The notes under the pieces: generated by a model
The model's database searches: none
Seen by the model: the letters and a program-made list of their open reading frames with translations, nothing else
What the model was told of the DNA's origin: nothing
Position numbers and translations under genes: made by a program
Shown: positions 6,520 through 13,232 of the stretch, piece after piece
How positions within the stretch are numbered: the stretch's first letter is position 1
Layout of the letters: the number at the start of each line of letters is the position of its first letter
DNA from: a virus
IMG/VR virus record: IMGVR_UViG_3300046352_000017
Location: 1 to 29,722 of that record
Strand: one strand, 5' to 3'
DNA: 29,722 nucleotides

Positions 6520-6648
6520 ATGAAACAATCAGCACTACAAAGAATATTGCGTATAATGAAATTTAACTATAACAGGGGATTAAATAGTGAAAGAGTAAAC
6601 GCAGTTTATAGAAAGATTATAAAACTAAAATTAGAGGGTAGCAATTAG
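6520..6648 (+). CDS. small basic hypothetical protein
   Basis: The 42-residue ORF (MKQSALQRILRIMKFNYNRG...) starts 2 nt after the preceding stop and ends inside the stem of the downstream terminator. It is highly basic, with Arg/Lys on a likely helix, which fits a nucleic-acid binder, but no family is recognised. Spacing and the terminator directly after it support it as the last gene of the unit. Confidence 0.5.
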   Translation: MKQSALQRILRIMKFNYNRGLNSERVNAVYRKIIKLKLEGSN

Positions 6649-6662
6649 CTATCCTTTTTTTT
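6636..6662 (+). terminator. intrinsic terminator ending the sigma/nuclease-like unit
   Basis: GGGTAGC (6636-6642) pairs with GCTATCC (6648-6654, one G-U pair) around a 5-nt loop. Eight T follow (6655-6662). The stem includes the TAG of the preceding ORF. Confidence 0.85.
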
Positions 6663-6680
6663 GTTAAAATTTTGTTAATA

Positions 6681-6712
6681 CTTGCAGGATATTAATAACT
6701 TGTTTATATTTG
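6681..6712 (+). promoter_or_regulatory. Bacteroidota-type promoter for the RecE/MTase unit
   Basis: CTTG at 6681-6684, a 20-nt spacer, then TATATTTG at 6705-6712. It follows a terminator directly and precedes the ATG at 6736 by 24 nt. TTGTTAATA lies upstream at 6672-6680. Confidence 0.8.
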
Positions 6713-6735
6713 TTTCAACATTAAAACCAAACAAA

Positions 6736-6921
6736 ATGACAAAGCAAGAAATCAAAACAGAATTAGAAAATGTAATCTACGTTTTAGAAACATTAGAAAA
6801 CGATTACGCAGCACTTAAACTAAAAGCAGTACTATCAGCTTTAGAACACGACTGGATGCAATCAGCATACTTTACAAACGAAATAGATGTAATACTAAAC
6901 CTTGAACAAGACAATGAATGA
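6736..6921 (+). CDS. small acidic hypothetical protein
   Basis: The protein starts MTKQEIKTELENVIYVLETL and has 61 residues. The frame is open upstream to 6682, but that part contains the promoter and its leader, so the ATG at 6736 is the sensible start. It is acidic and helical, with a likely helical hairpin. It is the first gene behind the promoter. Function is unknown. Confidence 0.6.
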   Translation: MTKQEIKTELENVIYVLETLENDYAALKLKAVLSALEHDWMQSAYFTNEIDVILNLEQDNE

Positions 6922-7111
6922 AGATGCAACAATAAAAATATTTAGCAAGATACAATCACTGGAGCGTGACTTGCAATGGATATACCAAGAATACTTCAAT
7001 GCACAATTAAATGACGACCAGTTTATGGCAATGATAGATTCAACTGAAAGAGATATCCAAACACATTATTATATTTACGACTTAATTATACAAGATGCAA
7101 GAAAAAATTAA
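6914..7111 (+). CDS. hypothetical helical protein
   Basis: The 65-residue protein uses the ATG at 6914, overlapping the previous stop by 8 nt. A TTG four codons earlier is less likely as the start. It overlaps the RecE-like gene by 17 nt. The sequence (SKIQSLERDLQWIYQEYFNAQ) predicts a helical, possibly coiled-coil protein. No family is recognised. Tight overlaps suggest coupled translation with the exonuclease. Confidence 0.55.
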   Translation: MNEDATIKIFSKIQSLERDLQWIYQEYFNAQLNDDQFMAMIDSTERDIQTHYYIYDLIIQDARKN

Positions 7112-7868
7112 AACATTCGACAACAAGATTTGGGACAAACAGGAACTATTAGATAATATGTACGATGATGATTTCTACTATGGTTATTTAGGAAAACAAG
7201 CATTATCATCTTCAAGTCTAAAGATGGTGCTTAAATCACCTAAAACATATAAATATGTTACAAAGTATGGTCAAGCAGAAACGCAACCATTAAGAGATGG
7301 TAAACTATTCCACACACTTATACTTGAACCTAATAAGATAGATGACTTTACATTTGTAGATTGTAAAACTAAAGCAGCAAAAGAATACAAACTTGCAGTA
7401 GAAGAACATCAAAACGTTTATACTACAAACGAATTAAGAGATGCTGAAAGATTAGCTGATGCAATTCTAAAGAACAATGAAGCCACAAGTTATTTTATGG
7501 GTGCAGAATTTGAAATACCTGAAGTAGCTATGATAGATGGAATACCATTTAGAGCCAAAGCAGATATTTTAAGAGGCAATCAAATAATAGATTTAAAAAC
7601 TACTACAGGTTTAAATGAATTTAGATATTCAGCAGATAAATACTCTTATGACTTACAAGCTTATATGTATAAAGAAATGTTTGGAGTAGATGAATTCGTA
7701 TTTGTATGTATTGACAAAGGTAGTTTAGATATTGGAATCTTTGAATGTAGTGACGACTTCTACCAAAAAGGTAAATACAAACTTGAACAAGGTATTGCCA
7801 ATTACAAATACTTCTTTCAGAATGAAGCAGTAGATTTGAACCAATATGTATTAAGAGGAATACTTTAA
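7095..7868 (+). CDS. RecE/exonuclease VIII-like PD-(D/E)XK nuclease
   Basis: The 257-residue protein matches phage exodeoxyribonuclease VIII-like proteins (DUF3799, PDDEXK_12-like). A SSSSLKMVLKSPKTY segment leads in, followed by RDGKLFHTLILEP with the conserved His (73). Then PFRAKADIL carries D157 and QIIDLKTT carries D166 and K168, the catalytic D...(D/E)xK. YDLQAYMY follows, as in RecB-type nucleases. It would degrade one strand from a double-strand end so that ERF can anneal the exposed DNA. It is much shorter than full RecE but normal for a phage nuclease domain. The gene sits in the same operon as the methyltransferase. Confidence 0.85.
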   Translation: MQEKIKTFDNKIWDKQELLDNMYDDDFYYGYLGKQALSSSSLKMVLKSPKTYKYVTKYGQAETQPLRDGKLFHTLILEPNKIDDFTFVDCKTKAAKEYKLAVEEHQNVYTTNELRDAERLADAILKNNEATSYFMGAEFEIPEVAMIDGIPFRAKADILRGNQIIDLKTTTGLNEFRYSADKYSYDLQAYMYKEMFGVDEFVFVCIDKGSLDIGIFECSDDFYQKGKYKLEQGIANYKYFFQNEAVDLNQYVLRGIL

Positions 7869-7871
7869 GAT

Positions 7872-8579
7872 ATGAAAGTAACAGATAAAATAACAATAAC
7901 AAACGAGGACAATATGCTTTTAATGGCACGTTACCCTGATAACTATTTTGATTTAGCTATTATAGACCCTCCTTATGGAATTGATTTAGCTAATATGAAT
8001 ATGGGTATAGGTAATACACCAAAAGCATCAAAAGCTAAAAATAGAAAATGGAAGGCTAAAGATTGGGATAGTTCAATACCAAGTGACGAGTATTTTGAAG
8101 AACTTTTTAGAGTTTCAAAAAATCAAATTATATGGGGTGGTAATTATTTTAATTTAGGAATATGTAATAAGTTTATAATTTGGGATAAAGAAATACCTGA
8201 AGGTTTATCATTTTCAGATTGTGAATATGCTTGGACTTCTTTTAGTGGTGCAAATAAAATATTTAGATATTCTGCATATTTAAACAAAAGTGAAAAATTT
8301 CATCCAACACAAAAACCACCACAATTATACAAATGGATATTAGATAAGTATGCTAAAATAAAATGTGACCACAAGCACGAAGAACATTATAGATATTTAT
8401 GTACTGATTGTAATAATGGAAACGTTAAAATACTTGACACACATTTAGGTTCAGGTTCAATAGCAATAGCTTGTCACGATTACGGATTTGAATTGACTGC
8501 TTGTGAATTAGACAAAGAGTATTACGATAAATCAATACAAAGAATAGTAAACCATACAAATCAAACTAAACTATTTTAA
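7872..8579 (+). CDS. beta-class DNA methyltransferase (N6-adenine or N4-cytosine type)
   Basis: The 235-residue protein has the catalytic DPPY motif IV at 32-35, HPTQKP at 144-149, and DTHLGSGS (189-196) as the SAM-binding motif I, followed by FELTACELDKEYY. The order IV before I is that of the beta class. Between 165 and 180, C165, H167, C177 and C180 (CDHKH...CTDC) suggest a small zinc site inserted before motif I. No cognate restriction gene is adjacent, so it is probably an orphan phage enzyme that protects phage DNA from host restriction or marks it. Target sequence cannot be told from the window. Confidence 0.9.
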   Translation: MKVTDKITITNEDNMLLMARYPDNYFDLAIIDPPYGIDLANMNMGIGNTPKASKAKNRKWKAKDWDSSIPSDEYFEELFRVSKNQIIWGGNYFNLGICNKFIIWDKEIPEGLSFSDCEYAWTSFSGANKIFRYSAYLNKSEKFHPTQKPPQLYKWILDKYAKIKCDHKHEEHYRYLCTDCNNGNVKILDTHLGSGSIAIACHDYGFELTACELDKEYYDKSIQRIVNHTNQTKLF

Positions 8580-8581
8580 CA

Positions 8582-9058
8582 ATGGAAAATCAGATAAAAG
8601 AATTAATCTTAAGAGAACTAAAAGTAGATATAACTGAAAACTGCAGGAAGCGAGAAATAATAGAAGGCAGAGCATTATACTTCTATTTAGTAAGAAAGCT
8701 ATATAAGAAAAGAAGCTTACAATCTATAGCGGCAGACTTTGATATGAATCACGCTACAGTAGTACATTCACTAAAGAACTTTTCAATGTATGAAGAATAC
8801 AACACAAAGATATTAGACTGCAAGAATTTAATATTAAAACTATTGGGCGGTGAAGTAGAACAAGAATTATCACAAGAAGACATATTTAAGAAGAAGCTGC
8901 ACGATTTAGAAAAAGAACTGAATCAACCAAGATACGAATACAAAATAATTGAAAACCTAAACAACCTATTAGAAGCTACTAAAGGAACAGAACAACACGA
9001 TTTAATCACTTTACGATTAGAGGCATTCTATTCAATGAATAAAAACATAAGGTTATGA
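8582..9058 (+). CDS. protein with a DnaA domain-IV-like helix-turn-helix
   Basis: The 158-residue protein has, at about 35-70, YFYLVRKLYKKRSLQSIAADF followed by DMNHATVVHSLKNF. This mirrors the DnaA C-terminal DNA-binding domain (IGxxF...xHxTVxxAxxKI). It lacks the AAA+ part of DnaA. The rest is charged and helical with a likely coiled coil. In phages such proteins are annotated as DnaA-like or chromosomal replication initiator domain proteins. It may bind DnaA-box-like sites in phage or host DNA, or interfere with host initiation. It lies 2 nt after the methyltransferase and overlaps the next ORF by 4 nt. Confidence 0.7.
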   Translation: MENQIKELILRELKVDITENCRKREIIEGRALYFYLVRKLYKKRSLQSIAADFDMNHATVVHSLKNFSMYEEYNTKILDCKNLILKLLGGEVEQELSQEDIFKKKLHDLEKELNQPRYEYKIIENLNNLLEATKGTEQHDLITLRLEAFYSMNKNIRL

Positions 9059-9237
9059 CACTAAAAGAAAAGTTTATAGACGCATTTAAAAGCGGTAAAA
9101 GATTTGATATTCAAAACGCTGAAACAATAGCAGATGATTACGCTATTGAGTTTGCAGAGTGGATATATGAATATAATAAAACTGGATTTACTACTGATGA
9201 GTTATTAATAATATTCAAAAAAGAAAAAGGATTATGA
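9055..9237 (+). CDS. small hypothetical protein (KEK family)
   Basis: The 60-residue protein starts MTLKEKFIDAF with an ATGA overlap and ends by an ATGA overlap to the next gene. I recall similar short phage proteins with TDELL...FKKEKGL at the end. It is probably two or three helices. Its start resembles that of the next gene and of the damaged copy at 10030, which suggests a small gene family generated by duplication. Function is unknown. Confidence 0.55.
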   Translation: MTLKEKFIDAFKSGKRFDIQNAETIADDYAIEFAEWIYEYNKTGFTTDELLIIFKKEKGL

Positions 9238-9452
9238 CGCCAAAAGAAAAAGCAGAACAATTAATTAGAAAATATTATTCATTTGGAATTAATAAAGAAG
9301 GTCAAACATTAAGTTGGGACGAAAGTAAACAATGCGCATTAATAGCAGTTGATGAAATCATAAATAACTCTTTAGAATATATGGGTTGTGATTTGAATGA
9401 TGGAGAAATAATTTATTGGCAAGAAGTTAAACAAGAAATTGAAAAGTTATGA
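9234..9452 (+). CDS. small hypothetical protein ending in YWQEVKQEIEKL
   Basis: The 72-residue protein begins MTPKEKAEQLIRKYYSFG and continues CALIAVDEIINNSLEY, ending YWQEVKQEIEKL. This N- and C-terminal pattern recurs in flavobacterial phage hypotheticals. A second copy, damaged by a stop codon, lies at 10030. ATGA overlaps at both ends show it is translated as part of an operon. It is all helical and acidic near the C-terminus. Function is unknown. Confidence 0.6.
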   Translation: MTPKEKAEQLIRKYYSFGINKEGQTLSWDESKQCALIAVDEIINNSLEYMGCDLNDGEIIYWQEVKQEIEKL

Positions 9453-9817
9453 AGATAACAGAAATAATAGAAATTTTAAGAAACGATAACACATCTTACC
9501 TATGGGACTTACCAAAACCTAAATGGGAAGCAATAGACTATTATAATCTAAATCAAATTAAACAAGGTAATAAATACCATAATAGAAAAAACCAATATGA
9601 CTTTGTAGAACTATCTGATAAGAGTTTAAAGATGCAAAAAGAACAATTACATAGAATGAAACCAATTAGAAGAAAATCTGATGGTAAAGTATTTAGCGGT
9701 ATGATACAACTATGCAGGGAAACTGGTATTAATCGTTCTTCATTATCTTTAGCTTTAAATAATAAACCAAACGGCCTACAAAAATATAAAGATGAATATG
9801 AATTTATAAATGATTAA
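9449..9817 (+). CDS. hypothetical protein with NUMOD1-like C-terminal motif
   Basis: The 122-residue protein ends with RRKSDGKVFSGMIQLCRETG followed by INRSSLSLALNNK, which resembles the NUMOD1 DNA-binding motif found next to GIY-YIG and HNH nuclease domains. The N-terminal half (EIIEILRNDNTSYLWDLPKP) matches no nuclease I know. It may be a DNA-binding protein or the remnant of a homing endonuclease from which the catalytic part has been lost. It is coupled to the previous gene by ATGA and is followed 2 nt later by the next start. Confidence 0.5.
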   Translation: MKITEIIEILRNDNTSYLWDLPKPKWEAIDYYNLNQIKQGNKYHNRKNQYDFVELSDKSLKMQKEQLHRMKPIRRKSDGKVFSGMIQLCRETGINRSSLSLALNNKPNGLQKYKDEYEFIND

Positions 9818-9819
9818 CT

Positions 9820-10026
9820 ATGAAACAAACACCTATAGAATGGTTAGAAGAACAATTTAACAACCCTAATATACCATTTAGCCAAACATTATTTAAACAG
9901 GCAAAAGAAATGGAAAGGCAAGAAATTGTAATGGCATTTTGGAATTCAAAACATTCATTATGTGATGAAAATACAGATTTACTTTATTTAGCAGAACAAT
10001 ATTATAAAGCAAAATTTAATAAATAA
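9820..10026 (+). CDS. hypothetical helical protein
   Basis: The 68-residue protein starts MKQTPIEWLEEQFNNPN and contains FKQAKEMERQEIVMAFW and a C-terminal AEQYYKAKF. I recall this start-and-finish pattern in small flavobacterial phage proteins of unknown function. It is predicted helical, with no membrane segment. Packing between two ORFs by 2-3 nt supports it as real. Confidence 0.55.
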   Translation: MKQTPIEWLEEQFNNPNIPFSQTLFKQAKEMERQEIVMAFWNSKHSLCDENTDLLYLAEQYYKAKFNK

Positions 10027-10029
10027 TAT

Positions 10030-10194
10030 ATGAAACCAAAAGAAAAAGCAAAAGATTTATATATAACTTATATAGACTATACATTTGGAAACTATAATTG
10101 TAAAGAATGTTGTTTGTTATTGGTTAATGAATTAATTAATGTAACTGGTTCTGCATATTGGTATTAAGTTAAAAAAGAAATAGAAAAGTTATGA
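10030..10194 (+). pseudogene. copy of the 9234 gene truncated by an in-frame TAA
   Basis: ATG at 10030 opens a 45-codon ORF (MKPKEKAKDLYITYIDYTFG...) ending YWY followed by TAA at 10165-10167. The frame continues as VKKEIEKL to a TGA at 10192-10194 that overlaps the next ATG. The intact relative at 9234 ends YWQEVKQEIEKL, so a GAA-to-TAA change most simply explains the stop. Nine C-terminal residues are lost and the middle is shorter than in the relative. The truncated 45-residue product could still be made. Confidence 0.6.
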
Positions 10195-10331
10195 AGCCAA
10201 TACATAGATATAATAATACTGATGGGTTAACTTTGTGTCGTAACTGCAGGGTAATAATAGCAAAACAATTAACCGATGCTTTATACTGTAATAAATGTAA
10301 AGGCTATGATAAACAAAAACAAAGTAGCTAA
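10191..10331 (+). CDS. small zinc-ribbon protein
   Basis: The 46-residue ORF reads MKPIHRYNNTDGLTLCRNCR... with C16xxC19 and C33xxC36, a compact zinc ribbon or knuckle. It is basic and lacks other domains. The ATG overlaps the ancestral TGA of the upstream pseudogene (ATGA), which suggests it was once coupled to it. Such mini-zinc proteins may bind nucleic acid or a host protein. Function is unknown. It is the last gene before the terminase. Confidence 0.55.
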   Translation: MKPIHRYNNTDGLTLCRNCRVIIAKQLTDALYCNKCKGYDKQKQSS

Positions 10332-10380
10332 CAAATATAACAAATAGTTATTATTGCTTTGAATAAACAAATTATTTCAA

Positions 10381-10641
10381 ATGGAAAATAAAAGTAAAGC
10401 AGGTGGCAAGCGTGAAGGTGCAGGCCGTAAACCAAAAGCAGAAGAAATAGCATTAATTGAAAAGCTTTCGCCATTAGAACCATTAGCATTTTCAGCTTTA
10501 GAAAAAGGCTTGGAACGTGGTGACTTTAAATTTACGCAGTTATTTTATAACTACTATGCAGGTAAACCAAGGGAAACAAAAGATGTAACCCTAACAACAG
10601 AACAACCTATATTCAACTTAGATGATTTAGGGGACTTGTAA
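10381..10641 (+). CDS. terS: terminase small subunit (putative)
   Basis: The 86-residue protein begins MENKSKAGGKREGAGRKPKA, the GAGRKPK stretch typical of small terminase or terminase-associated DNA-binding proteins in Bacteroidota phages. A short helical body follows (LSPLEPLAFSALEKGLERGD), with an acidic end (FNLDDLGDL) that would contact TerL. The gene lies 9 nt upstream of the large subunit. It would recognise the packaging site and regulate the motor. It is shorter than most small terminases, so the assignment rests on context and the N-terminal motif. Confidence 0.7.
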   Translation: MENKSKAGGKREGAGRKPKAEEIALIEKLSPLEPLAFSALEKGLERGDFKFTQLFYNYYAGKPRETKDVTLTTEQPIFNLDDLGDL

Positions 10642-10650
10642 GAAACGATA

Positions 10651-11817
10651 ATGGAATTTATAGTAACTACTGCTTTAAAAAAGCTATTACGTCTACAAAA
10701 GCGTATTAAGGTCGTTAGGGGTGGAACATCTGCCTCTAAGACCTTTTCTATTTTACCAATACTAATAGACAGGGCAATAAAAACGTCTAACCTTGAAATA
10801 AGTGTTGTTTCTGAATCTATACCACATTTGCGTAGGGGTGCATTAAAAGACTTCTTAAAAATAATGATGGCTTTAGGTAGGTACAATGACAATCAGTTTA
10901 ATAAGTCTACTTTAAAATATACATTTGGCAATGGAAGTTATATTGAATTCTTTTCAGTTGACCAGCCTGATAAATTACGTGGTGCAAGAAGAAATATATT
11001 ATATGTTAATGAGTGTAACAATGTAGACTTTGATTCATACTACCAATTAGCAATTAGAACCAGTGGGGAAATATGGTTAGATTATAACCCTTCAAGTTTA
11101 TTTTGGGTTGATAGGGAAATAATAACGCAAGATGATGTAGACTTTATTACATTAACCTATTTAGATAATGAAGCATTAGCTGACACTATTGTAAAAGAAA
11201 TAGAATCAGCAAAGGTTAAGGCATTAACTTCAGCTTATTGGGCTAACTGGTGGCAAGTATATGGATTAGGGTTAACAGGTTCTTTAGAAGGTGTATGTAT
11301 TCCTGATTGGCAAGAAATAAACTTACCTACTGAAGCCCGTTTACTTTGTTACGGAATGGACTGGGGTTATAGCAATGATCCAACTTCATTAATAGCTATG
11401 TACAAATACAATGATGCTTACATATTTGACGAACTAATATACCAAAAAGGGTTACTAAATTCAGATATTAGCGACTTACTTAAAACAAACAACGTTGAAG
11501 ATATAGTTTATGCTGATAGTGCTGAGCCAAAATCAATAGCTGAGTTAAATAGTTACGGACACAATGTGTTACCAGTTAGCAAGGGTAGAGATAGCATCGT
11601 TTACGGCCTTAATTTAATTAACCAAAATAAAGTTTATGTTACATCAAGAAGCAAGAACTTAATTAATGAATTAAGAAACTACATTTGGATGACAGACAAA
11701 CAGGGTAATAAATTAAACAAACCTATAGACGCATACAACCACGCTATTGATGCAATGCGTTATGCAATTACTTCACAATTAGAAAACCCAAACAAGGGTA
11801 CTTATTACGTCTACTAA
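10651..11817 (+). CDS. terL: terminase large subunit
   Basis: The 388-residue protein is a Terminase_3-type ATPase and nuclease that packages DNA into the prohead. The P-loop GGTSASKT is at 24-31, Walker B NILYVNE at 115-121 with the catalytic Glu, and DYNP at 144-147 is the coupling motif. In the nuclease domain, D237 (GMDWG), D289 (YADSAE) and D367 (HAIDAMRY) make the RNase-H-like metal site. Length and motif order are normal for siphophage TerL. The stop shares a base with the ATG of the next small ORF (TAATG). This is among the surest calls in the window. Confidence 0.95.
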   Translation: MEFIVTTALKKLLRLQKRIKVVRGGTSASKTFSILPILIDRAIKTSNLEISVVSESIPHLRRGALKDFLKIMMALGRYNDNQFNKSTLKYTFGNGSYIEFFSVDQPDKLRGARRNILYVNECNNVDFDSYYQLAIRTSGEIWLDYNPSSLFWVDREIITQDDVDFITLTYLDNEALADTIVKEIESAKVKALTSAYWANWWQVYGLGLTGSLEGVCIPDWQEINLPTEARLLCYGMDWGYSNDPTSLIAMYKYNDAYIFDELIYQKGLLNSDISDLLKTNNVEDIVYADSAEPKSIAELNSYGHNVLPVSKGRDSIVYGLNLINQNKVYVTSRSKNLINELRNYIWMTDKQGNKLNKPIDAYNHAIDAMRYAITSQLENPNKGTYYVY

Positions 11818-11966
11818 TGACATACGGTAATATCATAGCAGTAATACAATGTTATATCCACCACGTTAAAGGTGTTCAGGTAGTAATTAACTTGCCACGT
11901 AATATTGGTGAAATAAAAAAGATGCAGGCTATGTATAAAGTTGCTGAACAATATTTAAGGGTGTAA
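11817..11966 (+). CDS. small hypothetical protein coupled to terL
   Basis: The 49-residue ORF (MTYGNIIAVIQCYIHHVKGV...) starts in the TAATG overlap with terL and ends at TAA 11964-11966. It has a beta-rich first half and a helical end (KKMQAMYKVAEQYLRV). No family is recognised. The one-base overlap suggests expression with terL and perhaps a packaging-related role, but nothing in the sequence shows this. A short inverted repeat follows, without a T-tract. Confidence 0.5.
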   Translation: MTYGNIIAVIQCYIHHVKGVQVVINLPRNIGEIKKMQAMYKVAEQYLRV

Positions 11967-12046
11967 CCTTAAGTAATTTAATTTTATTAAGGCTATTACC
12001 TTAAACGTTAAACAAAAGTTAAAGAAATGTTAAAGTTTTAAAATAG

Positions 12047-12077
12047 TTTTGTATTGTTAATAACCTTTGTATATTTG
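12047..12077 (+). promoter_or_regulatory. Bacteroidota-type promoter
   Basis: TTTTG at 12047-12051 and TATATTTG at 12070-12077 have an 18-nt spacer between TTG and the -7 element. TTGTTAATAAC (12054-12064) and several GTTAAA copies (12006-12035) lie within or upstream. The ATG at 12108 is 31 nt downstream, after an AAACAAAAACACAAATT leader. Confidence 0.8.
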
Positions 12078-12107
12078 TACAAGTTAAAACAAACAAAAAC
12101 ACAAATT

Positions 12108-12323
12108 ATGGAAACTTTAAAAAACAACTTTGAAACTGTAACTAACAACATCTACAACAATCAACAATTTTTATTAAACTCTTTTAATAACTTTTTAAAT
12201 GATAATGTTGACTTTAAAAAAGAGTTCTTTAAAGCAACAAAAGAAGAACAAGATAACTTATTTGGTTATGTAGTAAATTCTTTAATAGGTAGAATAGCAA
12301 TTGAAGAAACTTTTAAAAACTAA
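12108..12323 (+). CDS. small acidic hypothetical protein
   Basis: The 71-residue protein begins METLKNNFETVTNNIYNNQQ and is Asn/Phe-rich and helical. The frame is open upstream to 12054, but those codons cover the promoter and leader, so ATG 12108 is the likely start. It is the first gene behind a strong promoter and is followed by a small cysteine-rich ORF. Function is unknown; early expression is likely from the promoter type. Confidence 0.6.
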   Translation: METLKNNFETVTNNIYNNQQFLLNSFNNFLNDNVDFKKEFFKATKEEQDNLFGYVVNSLIGRIAIEETFKN

Positions 12324-12327
12324 TATT

Positions 12328-12447
12328 ATGGAATGGTATGATTTTTTAAACCCAAACGAACAACCTGAAAACGAATGCAGGTATTGTGGTGAAGCTTGTC
12401 ACAAATCATATTGTGATACTAATTGCGAAATGGCAGATGAAGATTAA
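12328..12447 (+). CDS. small cysteine-rich, acidic protein
   Basis: The 39-residue ORF reads MEWYDFLNPNEQPENECRYC, then GEAC and YCDTNC, and ends EMADED. Five cysteines in CxxC-x3-C and C-x3-C spacing plus a His suggest a zinc site. It starts 4 nt after the previous stop, after an AATATT leader, and ends before the terminator. Function is unknown. Confidence 0.5.
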   Translation: MEWYDFLNPNEQPENECRYCGEACHKSYCDTNCEMADED

Positions 12448-12474
12448 TTAGGTTTTAAATATGTTGGTTAATTA

Positions 12475-12501
12475 GGTAGTCAGAAATGGCTGCCTTTTTT
12501 T
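12475..12501 (+). terminator. intrinsic terminator before the structural genes
   Basis: GGTAGTC (12475-12481) pairs with GGCTGCC (12488-12494), including two G-U pairs, with a 6-nt loop. Seven T follow. Confidence 0.8.
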
Positions 12502-12554
12502 ATGCCTTTAATACAATAATGTGAAATGTTTATTTATAAATAAAACAAAACAGA

Positions 12555-13232
12555 ATGAAAATAGAATTAACAATACCAACAACGCTAAATGATATAAAGC
12601 TGGTGCAGTACCAAAAGTTTTTATCTATAGCAAAAGACAATGAAGAAGGAGAATTTTTGCAGCAGAAAATGGTGCAGCTGTTTTGCGGTATAGATTTAAA
12701 AGATGTAGCTCAAATTAGATACAAAGATGTTGCTGAAATTACTGCTAATATTAATAAACTATTTACAAAAGAAAACGCATTTATACAACGGTTTAAAATG
12801 GGCGGTGTAGAGTTTGGGTTTATACCTAACCTTGACGATATGACAACTGGCGAGTATATGGATTTAGATAATTACATTACAGACTGGGATACTATGCACA
12901 ATGCGATGGCGGTATTATACAGGCCTATTACAAATAAGTTAGGAAACAAATACCAAATAGAAGAATACAAAGGTTCTGTAACATATGCTGACGTAATGCG
13001 CCACGCACCATTAGACGTAGTGTTAGGGGCTATGGTTTTTTTTTACACTTTAGGCAACGACTTGTTGAAAAGTACGATAAACTATTTGGAGGAGAATCAG
13101 GAGCTGCAGAATATTCTGAACAGGCACAATTTGGAAAACGTTGGGGATGGTATTCAAGTATCTATGCTCTTGCTCAAGGAAACGTTAGAAGATTTGATGA
13201 AGTTTCCAAGCTACCAATCACCCAAAGTTTAA
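12555..13232 (+). CDS. tail assembly chaperone, zero-frame product (gpG-like)
   Basis: The 225-residue protein starts MKIELTIPTTLNDIKLVQYQ and contains FGFIPNLDDMTTGEYMDL and HNAMAVLYRP, a pattern I recall from proteins of the tail chaperone/assembly class in Bacteroidota phages. Such proteins hold the tape measure protein and tail tube ready for assembly and are not part of the finished tail. The ORF ends at TAA 13230-13232, leaving 61 nt before the next gene in an otherwise gap-free cluster. That space is filled by a -1 ORF (see next entry). The start is preceded by the ATTTATAAATAAAA block shared with other late genes. Confidence 0.7.
   Translation: MKIELTIPTTLNDIKLVQYQKFLSIAKDNEEGEFLQQKMVQLFCGIDLKDVAQIRYKDVAEITANINKLFTKENAFIQRFKMGGVEFGFIPNLDDMTTGEYMDLDNYITDWDTMHNAMAVLYRPITNKLGNKYQIEEYKGSVTYADVMRHAPLDVVLGAMVFFYTLGNDLLKSTINYLEENQELQNILNRHNLENVGDGIQVSMLLLKETLEDLMKFPSYQSPKV

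Noticed and set aside
6682-6735. Longer N-terminus for the 6736 gene
   Set aside because: The region contains the TATATTTG promoter and leader, so ATG 6736 is preferred. The same reasoning removes the extension at 12054-12107.
10165-10167. Recoded stop codon or alternative genetic code
   Set aside because: TAA, TAG and TGA all end normal genes in the window, so local loss of the gene end is simpler.
11967-11992. Terminator after the small terL-coupled gene
   Set aside because: CCTTAA and TTAAGG pair weakly around a 14-nt loop and no T-tract follows.
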